A stretch of 64,000 bases of DNA from DASSQJ01 sp963726295 (GTDB lineage: Bacteria > Actinomycetota > Actinomycetes > Actinomycetales > Dermatophilaceae), in the NCBI GenBank assembly GCA_963726295.1, contig CAVSBW010000011.1, positions 62,001 through 126,000 of the forward strand, given 5' to 3'. Of this stretch, positions 54,847 to 61,964 are shown piece by piece. The translations under genes and the position numbers were made by a program. Each line of letters starts with the position of its first letter. The first letter of the stretch is position 1. A model generated the notes under the pieces. It saw only the letters and a program-made list of their open reading frames with translations. It did no database searches and was not told the DNA's origin.

Positions 54847-54862
54847 ATACCCCCTGGGGTAT
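54847..54862. promoter_or_regulatory. CstR/CsoR-type operator upstream of the rhodanese lipoprotein
   Basis: ATACCC-CCTG-GGGTAT within longer arms CACTATACCC/GGGTATAGTG (54843-54866). The right half runs into TATAGT, a strong -10. ATG 54871 lies five bases later and could be a leaderless start (MTVRPCPGAP...), while ATG 54901 has its own AGGAG; both are in frame. Confidence 0.86.
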
Positions 54863-54900
54863 AGTGGCGGATGACCGTCCGCCCTTGCCCAGGAGCCCCG

Positions 54901-55347
54901 ATGCCGTTCCGTCGCCTCACCGTGTCCCTCGCTGCGCTGCTCGTGGCCGGCTCGCTCGCCGCCTGTGGCACCGGCGAGCCCGACGTCAGCGTCTCGGCCG
55001 GCACCACCGCTGCCACGGCCCCCGTCGAGGGCGCCGAGCTCGACGCAGCGGCCTTCGCCTCGGCGCTCAAGCGGCCCGGCACCACCATCGTCGACGTCCG
55101 CACCCCCCAGGAGTTCGCCGAGGGGCACCTTCCCGGCGCCGTGAACCTCGACGTCTCGGGGCCCGACTTCCTCCAGCAGGTGCAGACCCTCGATCCGCAG
55201 GCGCCCTACGCCGTCTACTGTCGCTCCGGCAACCGGTCGGCCGCGGCGCTCGATGCCATGGGCGGGCTGGGCTTCACCGCCGCGTACCACCTCGGCGGCG
55301 GCATCTCCGCGTGGAGCGCGGCCGGCGGCGAGGTCGTGACGGGCTGA
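54901..55347 (+). CDS. Rhodanese-domain lipoprotein
   Basis: 148 residues from ATG 54901, five bases after AGGAG. The signal sequence LTVSLAALLVAGSLAAC ends in a lipobox (LAAC), so the rhodanese would be anchored outside the membrane. Domain features: TTIVDVRTPQEFAEGHLPGA, catalytic loop YCRSGNRSAAALD, LGGGISAW. Placing a sulfurtransferase outside the cell membrane under the same operator suggests that thiosulfate or persulfide is handled on both sides of the membrane. Last member of the regulon in this window. Confidence 0.88.
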   Translation: MPFRRLTVSLAALLVAGSLAACGTGEPDVSVSAGTTAATAPVEGAELDAAAFASALKRPGTTIVDVRTPQEFAEGHLPGAVNLDVSGPDFLQQVQTLDPQAPYAVYCRSGNRSAAALDAMGGLGFTAAYHLGGGISAWSAAGGEVVTG

Positions 55348-55432
55348 GCACGGTGCGGTCACGGTTCGGACACATCGCTCGATCCTCGTTGACGCACCGG
55401 GCAGCATCGTGAGCATCATGGGGCGTGGCGGA

Positions 55433-55446
55433 TGGGAGCGCTCCCA
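55433..55446. promoter_or_regulatory. CebR-type operator (LacI-family box)
   Basis: TGGGAGCGCTCCCA, a perfect 14-bp palindrome identical to the box bound by the cellobiose repressor CebR in Streptomyces. It is about 90 bases before the likely start of the LacI-family gene, so it is probably an autoregulatory site. No sugar-uptake or glucosidase gene lies next to it. Confidence 0.85.
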
Positions 55447-55535
55447 CGAGCGGTGACCGGGGCTTAGCCCCCGGCCTGTCCCACCCCTCTGGCACCCGTG
55501 CCGGGGCCGATCAACGGGAACCCGGTCCCGGCACG

Positions 55536-56543
55536 GTGGTCAGACGCCCGCCCACCCTCGACGAGGTCGCCCGCGCCGCCGGCGTCGGCCGCGGCACCGC
55601 CTCACGGGTGCTCAACGACTCGCCCCACGTGTCCCCCGCGGCCGTCCGGGCCGTCCGGGACGCCGTCGAGGAGCTCGGCTACGTCCCCAACCGCGCCGCC
55701 CGTGCGCTGGTGACCCGGCGCACCGACACGGTGGCCCTGGCCGTCTCCGAGGACGGCGACCGGCTGTTCGCCGACCCCTTCTTCGCCCGGATCGTCCGTG
55801 GGGTGAGTGCCCGCCTGCGTCGTTCCGACACCCAGATGGTGCTGACAATGACCGGCGGCGAGGACCGTGACCGCGTCACCGCGTACCTCACCGACCAGCA
55901 CGTCGACGGGGTGCTGCTCATCTCGTTGCACGCCGACGACCCGTTGCCGGACCTGCTCGAGGCGCGCGGCGTCCCCGCGGTGTGCGGTGGGCGGCCCACG
56001 GCCCAGCGGCCGCGCTGCGTCGTCGACGTCGCCAACCGGGCCGGCGCCGCCTCGGCTGTCGCCTACCTGCTCGCGACCGGGCGCCGCCGGCCGGCCGTGG
56101 TGGCCGGCCCGTCCGACATGTCCTCCGGGCACGACCGGCTCGCGGGGGCGCTCGACGCCGCCGCGGCGGCCGGGCTCGAGCCGTCCGCGGTGCCGGTCCG
56201 CTCGGGCGGCTACAGCGAGATGGGCGGCTGGCGGGCCACCCGCGACCTCCTGGAGGCCGGGGTCGATTTCGACGCGCTGTTCGCCGCGTCCGATCCGATG
56301 GCGGTGGGGGCGGTGCGGGCGTTGAAGGAGGCCGGGCTCTCGGTGCCGGGCGACGTCGCGGTGGTCGGCTTCGACGACGCCCCCGTCGCCGTGGTCGCCG
56401 AGCCCCGGCTGACGACGGTGCACCAGCCGGTCGAGGAGATGGGCGAGACCATGGCCGACCTGCTCCTTGCGCGCATCGCCGGCCGCGAGGTCGCCGCCGA
56501 GACGGTCCTGCCGACCCGCCTCGTCGTCCGCGACTCGGCCTAG
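55536..56543 (+). CDS. LacI-family repressor, CebR-like
   Basis: 335 residues from GTG 55536. This start is chosen because the open frame beginning at 55425 runs through the operator palindrome and yields an unrelated Pro/Gly-rich lead. The N-terminal HTH is TLDEVARAAGVGRGTASRVLNDSPHVS, then a hinge with NRAARALVTRRTDTVALAV, and a periplasmic-binding-like domain with GLSVPGDVAVVGFDD and LTTVHQPVEEMG. Targets other than itself must lie outside the window. Its stop overlaps the convergent oxygenase gene by four bases. Confidence 0.9.
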   Translation: MVRRPPTLDEVARAAGVGRGTASRVLNDSPHVSPAAVRAVRDAVEELGYVPNRAARALVTRRTDTVALAVSEDGDRLFADPFFARIVRGVSARLRRSDTQMVLTMTGGEDRDRVTAYLTDQHVDGVLLISLHADDPLPDLLEARGVPAVCGGRPTAQRPRCVVDVANRAGAASAVAYLLATGRRRPAVVAGPSDMSSGHDRLAGALDAAAAAGLEPSAVPVRSGGYSEMGGWRATRDLLEAGVDFDALFAASDPMAVGAVRALKEAGLSVPGDVAVVGFDDAPVAVVAEPRLTTVHQPVEEMGETMADLLLARIAGREVAAETVLPTRLVVRDSA

Positions 56544-57757
56544 TCGTCCGGCACGAGCACGCCGGCGAGCGCGAGGGCGCGGCGGGTGGCGGCGCCGAGT
56601 GACCCGACGGACAAGCGCCCGGCCAGCACGTCGTCGACGGTGCGGCGCTGGCCCGGGTCCTCGACCGTCACCCGGCCGGTCCGGGTCACGAGCACGTCGC
56701 CCTCCCACCGCGGCGCGAGGTGCGCACGGGGGCGCCACGCGGAGGAGCCGTCGTCGGTCAGCGCCGTGTGCTGGGCGAGCACGCCCATCGGCTCCGCCCG
56801 CTGGGCCGAACGCACCCGTTGGGCCAGCGCCGCGGCCAGCTCGTCGTCCGTGACGTCGTCGAGGGCGCGCTCGAGTGCCTCCCTGACCGCCTTGTGCGCG
56901 GTGGCTGTCGTGGCGGGGTCGAGGGGGTGGACCCCCACGGGGAGGGCGCCGCGGACCTCCCGGTCGCTGTCGAGGTGGCGGGCGGCGGCGTGCAGGAGGT
57001 CGTCCGCGAGGTGGCGCAGGGTCCACACGTGTACCCCGAAGGTCAGGTGGATGCTCGTGCCGCCGAGCGCGGTGGCCGAGTGGAGCCAGCCGCGGGGCAG
57101 GTAGAGGACGTCGCCGGGGCGGAGGACGGCGTCGACCACGGGGTCGGCGGTGGCCGCTGCGCGGACCTCGTCGCGGTGGCCGGTCCACGGCTGGGAGCGT
57201 AGGGGCGCCTCGACCACCGGTGGCCGCACCCGCCAGTGCTTCTCACCCTCGACCTGCACGACGAACACGTCGTGGACGTCGTAGTGGTCGTCGAACCCCC
57301 GGCTCTGCGGCGGGGTGACGTAGGCGTTGACCTGCACGGGATGGCCGATGTCGGCGGCGAGGTCCTGGGCCACGGCCCGGGCCGGGCCCCAGGCACGGTG
57401 CAGGCCCTGGAGCACGATGCTCGCGCCCTCGGCGAAGAGGCGCAGGACGCGGTCCTCGCTCACCTGGTCGCCGACGGCCGCACCGACCCCGCCGCCGAGG
57501 GTGAACTCGCGCGGGTCGATGGTGGCGCCGTCCCTCGCCATGCGGAGGAAAGGGGTGCGGAGCGCACGCCCCGAGAGCAGCTCGTCGACCGCCTCGGCCC
57601 CGAACCCGTGCGGGATGCCGGGCAGCCGGTCCGCGGGCGACAGGAGTGGAGCGCGCCCCCAGTGTTGAGCAGCGAAGTCGTCCGCTCCGGTGGCCGCGAA
57701 CGCCGCGAGCCCCCGACCCCTCGCGGGGGTCGGGGGCCCGGCCCCGGTGTCGTCCAC
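56540..57757 (-). CDS. JmjC/cupin oxygenase, ribosomal-oxygenase (RoxA/YcfD)-like
   Basis: 405 residues from GTG 57757, which overlaps the TAG of the preceding small gene when that gene is read in its acidic frame; the open frame can also be extended to ATG 57943, giving an Arg-rich N-terminus with A-ending codons foreign to this genome. Fe(II) ligands align with YcfD: His158-X-Asp160 in DDHYDVHDVFVVQVEGEKHW, and His226 in YLPRGWLHSATA. YcfD hydroxylates an Arg of ribosomal protein L16; others hydroxylate His. This enzyme may act on a ribosomal protein or on the small acidic repeat protein encoded just upstream. Expected cofactors are Fe(II) and 2-oxoglutarate. Confidence 0.85.
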   Translation of the reverse strand: MDDTGAGPPTPARGRGLAAFAATGADDFAAQHWGRAPLLSPADRLPGIPHGFGAEAVDELLSGRALRTPFLRMARDGATIDPREFTLGGGVGAAVGDQVSEDRVLRLFAEGASIVLQGLHRAWGPARAVAQDLAADIGHPVQVNAYVTPPQSRGFDDHYDVHDVFVVQVEGEKHWRVRPPVVEAPLRSQPWTGHRDEVRAAATADPVVDAVLRPGDVLYLPRGWLHSATALGGTSIHLTFGVHVWTLRHLADDLLHAAARHLDSDREVRGALPVGVHPLDPATTATAHKAVREALERALDDVTDDELAAALAQRVRSAQRAEPMGVLAQHTALTDDGSSAWRPRAHLAPRWEGDVLVTRTGRVTVEDPGQRRTVDDVLAGRLSVGSLGAATRRALALAGVLVPDD

Positions 57758-57943
57758 TACGAGGCGTCCGCCCCGCCGTCGGCTCCGCCGTCGTGCTCGC
57801 CGGGGGCGCGCGGTGTCGCCCGCGCCGCTGTCGGCCGGGCCCTCCGCTCCGCCGTCGGCTCCGCCGTCGTGCTCGCCGGGGGCGCCGGTGTCGCCCGCGC
57901 CGCTGTCGGCCGGGCCCTCGGTCTCCATCGGGTTCTCGCTCAT
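57757..57943 (-). CDS. Small acidic Gly/Ala/Asp repeat protein, one-base frameshift
   Basis: ATG 57943 starts MSENPMETEGPADSGAGDT, followed by APGEHDGGADGGAE and a second copy of the same 25-residue unit. In the second copy an extra base shifts the frame into RPRRARRRSRRRGG and on into the oxygenase frame. Removing that base near 57810 gives ...APGEHDGGADGGADAS and a TAG at 57759-57757 sharing one base with the oxygenase GTG. The DNA repeat then has a period of exactly 75 bases, and codons keep G/C in the third position. Reading length is about 61 residues. Proteins with GGADGGAD repeats (BatC-annotated) are known in actinobacteria without an assigned function. Confidence 0.65.
57774..57918. 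repeat. Near-identical 70/69-bp direct repeat inside the acidic protein gene
   Basis: The 70-base copy at 57774-57843 and the 69-base copy at 57850-57918 match except at one place, GCGCGCGG against GCGCCGG, where the first has one more base. With the extra base removed, the period is 75 bases, a whole number of codons. It encodes the repeated unit of the small acidic protein. Confidence 0.85.
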
Positions 57944-58149
57944 GACCCCACCTCTCTGTCGGGACGCCCGGTGGCGCCGCTCCCGACAGTCCAGCAGTTC
58001 AGCGGCCTGTTTCGGGGATTGCGAACGCCCCGACCGCCTCGCCGCGCCGTGCGGCTGGGGAAGCCCGTTCGTCGTCGCGCACCGCTCGCCCGCCGCACCC
58101 CGCGTGGCGTCCACTGACGCCGGGCGGCCCGCGGTGCCACGATGACGCC

Positions 58150-60021
58150 ATGGGACTCGAGGTCGAGCTCTCCGAGATCCGCGACTTCCTCGCGCAGCAC
58201 GAGCCGTTCGATGCGCTGCCCGGGGACGTCCTCGACCTCCTGCCGGCCAAGCTCGACATCGAGTACTTCCGGCGCGGCTCGACACTCATCGCCAGGGGCC
58301 GCGACAACCACCACCTCTACGTGCTGCGCAGCGGCGCGGTCGAGATCCTCGACGCGCAGGGCACCCTGGTGGACCGCGGTGGCGCCGGTTCGTGCCACGG
58401 GTCGATCACGCTGACGCAGGGCAACCCGTCGACGTTCGAGGTCACGGCCATCGAGGACACGCTCGCGCTCCTGGTGCCGGCCGAGGTGTTCCGCCGACTC
58501 TGCGCCGAACACCCACGCGTGGACGCCTTCTTCGACGCCCAGCGGCGCCACCGCATGCGCACGGCGGTGGCCGAGCTGCAGGTGGGCGACGGCACCAGCT
58601 CCGTCCTGCGCACCCGCGTCCGCGACATCATCGACCGCGAGCCGATCACCGTCCCGAGCACCGCCACCGTCCGCGAGGCGGCGACCGTGATGTCCGAGCA
58701 CCGGGTGTCCTCGCTGCTCGTCATGGACGGGGTCGGGCTCGCAGGCATCGTCACCGACCGCGACCTGCGGACCCGCGTCATCGCCGCCGGTCTCGACCCG
58801 GCGCGGTCGGTCACCGAGGTGATGACGGCCGACCCGGTCACGGCCCGGGAGGACGCGCTCGCCTTCCAGGTGCTGCTCGAGATGGTCGGGCGCACCATCC
58901 ACCACCTCCCCCTCGTCGACGCCGGGGGAAACCCGGTCGGGCTCGTGACGACGACCGACCTGCTGCGCCTCGAGCAGTCCAACCCGGTGTACCTCGCGGG
59001 TGACATCGCCAAGCAGGACAGCGTCGAGGGCATCGCCCAGGTGGTCGACCGGCTGCCCCGGGTCGTCGATGCGCTCGTGCGCCAGGACGCCACGGCCGAT
59101 GACGTCGGGCGAGTCGTGACGTCGGTGGGGGATGCCGTGGAGCAGCGCCTCATCTCACTGGCCGAGGGCGAGCTGGGTGCGCCCCCGGTGCCCTACTGCT
59201 GGGTGACGCTCGGGTCGAGGGCCCGCCTCGAGCAGGCGCTCGCTGCCGACCAGGACACCGCGATGATCATCGACGACGCCGTGTCCCCGGAGCAGGAGGC
59301 GTGGTTCGCGCGGCTTGCCGAGCGCGTGGTCGAGGGGCTCGAGGCGTGCGGCTACCCCCGGTGCCGCGGCGACGTCATGGCGACCAACCCACGATGGCGC
59401 CGGCCGCTCTCGCAGTGGCGCGAGGAGTTCGGCAGGTGGATGCGGCGCCCGGAGCCCGAGGCGCTGCTCACCGCGAGCATCTTCTTCGACATGCGGGCGG
59501 TGCACGGCGACGCGACGCTGCACGCCCGGCTCCAGGACTTCGTCGCCAGCGCCGCACCGGGGTCGGAGATCTTCCTGGCCCACCTCGCTGCGCACGCGGC
59601 CCGCAACGAGCCGCCCCTGGGCTTCTTCCGGGGCTTCGTGCTCGAGAAGCACGGCGAGCACCGCGACACCCTCGACATCAAGAAGGGCGGCATCCTCGGC
59701 ATCGTCGAGCTGGCCCGGGTCCACGCCCTGGCCGTCGGCTCTCCAGCGGTCAACACCCTCGGCCGCCTCGAGGCGGCCCGTGAGGGCGGAGCGCTCAGCC
59801 ACGAGCTCGCCGACGACCTGCGCGACGCCTTCGAGTTCATCGGCTACGTCCGGCTCCGGCACCAGGCGGCGCAGGTACGGGCCGGCCGCCCCACTGACAA
59901 CCACGTCGCACCCGACACGCTCTCGAGCTTCGAGAAGCGGCACCTGCGCGAGGCCTTCGGCATCATCCGCGGCGCCCACCAGGCCCTGGCCCACCGCTAC
60001 CCGGTGCGGTACCTGTCGTGA
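58150..60021 (+). CDS. cNMP-binding/CBS/DUF294 nucleotidyltransferase-like protein
   Basis: 623 residues from ATG 58150. An N-terminal cyclic-nucleotide-type domain (about 15-125), two CBS domains (about 155-285, with PITVPSTATVREAATVM and PVTAREDALAF), a DUF294 nucleotidyltransferase-like domain with VTLGSRARLEQALAADQDT and the Asp-rich MIIDDA, and a C-terminal DUF294_C domain (HLREAFGIIRGAHQAL). The GSxAR-x-EQ...D pattern is that of GlnD-type enzymes. It is predicted to sense nucleotides and modify a partner protein. Its TGA overlaps the next GTG, coupling it to a DnaQ-like exonuclease. Confidence 0.9.
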   Translation: MGLEVELSEIRDFLAQHEPFDALPGDVLDLLPAKLDIEYFRRGSTLIARGRDNHHLYVLRSGAVEILDAQGTLVDRGGAGSCHGSITLTQGNPSTFEVTAIEDTLALLVPAEVFRRLCAEHPRVDAFFDAQRRHRMRTAVAELQVGDGTSSVLRTRVRDIIDREPITVPSTATVREAATVMSEHRVSSLLVMDGVGLAGIVTDRDLRTRVIAAGLDPARSVTEVMTADPVTAREDALAFQVLLEMVGRTIHHLPLVDAGGNPVGLVTTTDLLRLEQSNPVYLAGDIAKQDSVEGIAQVVDRLPRVVDALVRQDATADDVGRVVTSVGDAVEQRLISLAEGELGAPPVPYCWVTLGSRARLEQALAADQDTAMIIDDAVSPEQEAWFARLAERVVEGLEACGYPRCRGDVMATNPRWRRPLSQWREEFGRWMRRPEPEALLTASIFFDMRAVHGDATLHARLQDFVASAAPGSEIFLAHLAAHAARNEPPLGFFRGFVLEKHGEHRDTLDIKKGGILGIVELARVHALAVGSPAVNTLGRLEAAREGGALSHELADDLRDAFEFIGYVRLRHQAAQVRAGRPTDNHVAPDTLSSFEKRHLREAFGIIRGAHQALAHRYPVRYLS

Positions 60022-60716
60022 GGTGGCCCTGGCGCCGGGGACCGCAGGCCCGACGCGAGGCCGCCCTGCGCGAGGTCGGTCCCGGTCCGTTGCGGGACTA
60101 CCTCGGCGTCGCGTTCCCCGCCCTCGACACCGCGCTGGACGACCTCCCGCTGCTGGCCATCGACCTCGAGACCACGGGCCTGAACCCCGCCCGTGACCGG
60201 GTGCTCTCCGTGGGGTTCGTGCCGGTGGACGGCCGACGCATCGACCTGGGCGGCGCCCGTCACGTGGTGGTCAGGGACGACAGGGGAGTGGGCCAGAGCG
60301 CGACCATCCACGGGCTCACCGACGACGTGGTCGCGGCCGGCGAGCCGCTCGACGCGGTGGTCGCCGAGGTGCTCGAGGCGCTGCGTGGCCGGGCCCTGCT
60401 CGCGCACTTCGCCCGGATCGAGACCGGGTTCCTGGACGCCGTGTGCCGGCGGCGGTGGGGTGTGGGCCTGCCGTGCGTCGTCGTCGACACCCTCGAGCTG
60501 GAGCGGCGCGAGCACGCCAACCCCTGGGGACCGCCGGCCGACGTGGGGGGGCTTCGGCTCTTCGGGGCGCGGGAGCGCCGGGGGCTGCCGCAGTACAAGG
60601 CGCACCACGCGCTCGTCGACGCCCTCGCCTGCGGGGAGCTCTACCTCGCCCAGGCGGCCGAGCTCGCCGCGCGGTCACCGCGCACGAACCCGACCCTCCG
60701 CCACGTGATGGCGTGA
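60018..60716 (+). CDS. DnaQ-like 3'-5' exonuclease
   Basis: 232 residues from GTG 60018 (GTGA overlap). DEDD-type exonuclease motifs: AIDLETTGLNP (Exo I), IHGLTDD and LLAHFARIETGFLD (Exo II), and YKAHHALVDALACGELYLA with the His and Asp of Exo III (DEDDh). It lacks any polymerase III epsilon extension, so it is a stand-alone exonuclease. This exonuclease with a DUF294 protein is a recurring pair in bacteria; the job of the pair is unknown. Confidence 0.88.
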   Translation: MRWPWRRGPQARREAALREVGPGPLRDYLGVAFPALDTALDDLPLLAIDLETTGLNPARDRVLSVGFVPVDGRRIDLGGARHVVVRDDRGVGQSATIHGLTDDVVAAGEPLDAVVAEVLEALRGRALLAHFARIETGFLDAVCRRRWGVGLPCVVVDTLELERREHANPWGPPADVGGLRLFGARERRGLPQYKAHHALVDALACGELYLAQAAELAARSPRTNPTLRHVMA

Positions 60717-60750
60717 GGGCCGGCGGGATGCGCCGGTTGGCCGGCCGGGG

Positions 60751-60918
60751 TCAGTGCAGGGTCGGGCTCGAGGACTGCGCGAGCAGGTAGACGTCGTGGG
60801 TCTGGCGGACGAGGTCGCGGTCGACGGCGCCGGTCCAGCCCCGACCGTCGTGACGGCTGGGACGCAGGCGGGAGGCGAGGGCGCGAGCCTTCTGGAGGGA
60901 GAGGTGGGCTGTGTTCAT
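60751..60918 (-). CDS. Small basic protein, function unknown
   Basis: 55 residues, ATG 60918 to TGA 60753-60751, reading MNTAHLSLQKARALASRLR then PSRHDGRGWTGAVDRDL and a tail LVRQTHDVYLLAQSSSP. No good ribosome-binding site is present before ATG 60918. It is divergent from the LysR gene with 82 bases between starts. LysR regulators often control a divergent neighbour, which supports its being a real gene. No family recognised. Confidence 0.55.
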   Translation of the reverse strand: MNTAHLSLQKARALASRLRPSRHDGRGWTGAVDRDLVRQTHDVYLLAQSSSPTLH

Positions 60919-60937
60919 GGCTACGATGATTCCTCGC

Positions 60938-60950
60938 TGAACTGTTCAGC
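60938..60950. promoter_or_regulatory. Palindrome between the LysR gene and the small divergent gene
   Basis: CTGAAC-T-GTTCAG is a perfect 6-bp inverted repeat with a one-base centre, 20 bases from the start of the small gene and 50 from LysR. It is a candidate operator for the LysR protein. It stands out from the surrounding GC-rich DNA. Confidence 0.6.
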
Positions 60951-60965
60951 ACAACGTGGGTCTAC

Positions 60966-60994
60966 TTACCAGTAGTTCAGTAACGCTGTAGAAT
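60966..60994 (+). promoter_or_regulatory. Promoter of the LysR gene
   Basis: TTACCA (60966-60971) and TAGAAT (60989-60994) with a 17-base spacer form a near-consensus sigma-70 promoter. The predicted transcript start falls at ATG 61001, implying a leaderless mRNA. Confidence 0.6.
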
Positions 60995-61000
60995 CGAGTG

Positions 61001-61927
61001 ATGCTTGACCCGCACCGTCTCCGCGTCTTCCGGTCCGTCGTCGCGAGCGGCTCCGTCCAGGCCGCGGCCGACTACCTCGGCCTCACCTCCAGCGCGGTGA
61101 GCCAGCACCTGGCCGCCCTACAGCGCGAGACCGGGCTGACCCTCTTCCAGCGGGCCGGCCGGGGGATCGTCCCGACCGAGGCCGCCCTCGTCCTCGACGC
61201 CCAGAGCGACGAGGCGATGAGCCAGTGGGGCCGACTCGAGCAGGTGCTGTCCGACCTGCGCGACGGGCGGTCGGGGCGCCTGACCATCGGCTACTTCGCC
61301 TCGGCGGGGTCCGTGTGGATGCCGGCGCTGGTGCGGCGGCTCACGCGCGAGTTCCCCGACCTCGTGCTCGAGCTCGTCCTGAACGAGGTCGAGCAGCGCG
61401 GCTTCACGCCGGACATCGACCTGGTCATCGACCCGCCGGCCGCGCCGGTGCCTGCCGGGCACCACCGGATCGACCTGCTCGAGGACCCCTTCGTCGCGGT
61501 CGTCCCGCGCGACCACGAGCTCGCCGCCGCGGGGGAGGTCGCCCTCACGGACCTCCGGGGGGAGACGTGGGTGAGCAACGACCACCCCCACTCGATCGGG
61601 CACCGGTTGCTCGTGGCGGCGTGCAGCTCGGCCGGGATCCGGCCCCGGTTCACGGTGCAGGCCCAGGACCACCACACCGCCATCGCGTTCGTCGCCGCAG
61701 GCGTGGGCATCTCCGTGATGCCGGGGCTCGCCGCGGCGCACCTGCCGCCGTCGGTCGCCCGGCTCGACGTCTGCGCCCCCAGGCCGGTGCGGCACCTCGC
61801 TGCCCTCGTGCGAACGACCGGTGCGCCCGATCCGGCCGCCGAGCGCGCCCTCGAGCTGCTCACCGACATCATCGCGCACCCGAGCGCGCGGCGCGGGACG
61901 GCTCTCGGTAGCGGCCGGGCCCGCTAG
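61001..61927 (+). CDS. LysR-family transcriptional regulator
   Basis: 308 residues from ATG 61001 (GTG 60998 is the track alternative). The N-terminal HTH is HRLRVFRSVVASGSVQAAADYLGLTSSAVSQHLAALQRETG, then the substrate-binding domain GRLTIGYFASAGSVWMPALV, with the later VPRDHELAAAGEVALTDLRGE and AGVGISVMPGL. It resembles regulators of amino-acid or efflux genes. The small divergent gene at 60918 is the likely target. Confidence 0.91.
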   Translation: MLDPHRLRVFRSVVASGSVQAAADYLGLTSSAVSQHLAALQRETGLTLFQRAGRGIVPTEAALVLDAQSDEAMSQWGRLEQVLSDLRDGRSGRLTIGYFASAGSVWMPALVRRLTREFPDLVLELVLNEVEQRGFTPDIDLVIDPPAAPVPAGHHRIDLLEDPFVAVVPRDHELAAAGEVALTDLRGETWVSNDHPHSIGHRLLVAACSSAGIRPRFTVQAQDHHTAIAFVAAGVGISVMPGLAAAHLPPSVARLDVCAPRPVRHLAALVRTTGAPDPAAERALELLTDIIAHPSARRGTALGSGRAR

Positions 61928-61964
61928 CCTCGGCGCTACACCACCCCAGGACGGGAGGCCACCG

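Noticed and set aside
57757..57943. Arg-rich N-terminal extension of the oxygenase as a native domain
   Set aside because: The segment is the out-of-frame reading of the acidic repeat: A-ending codons, a repeat period of 76 rather than 75, and no such extension is needed for the fold.
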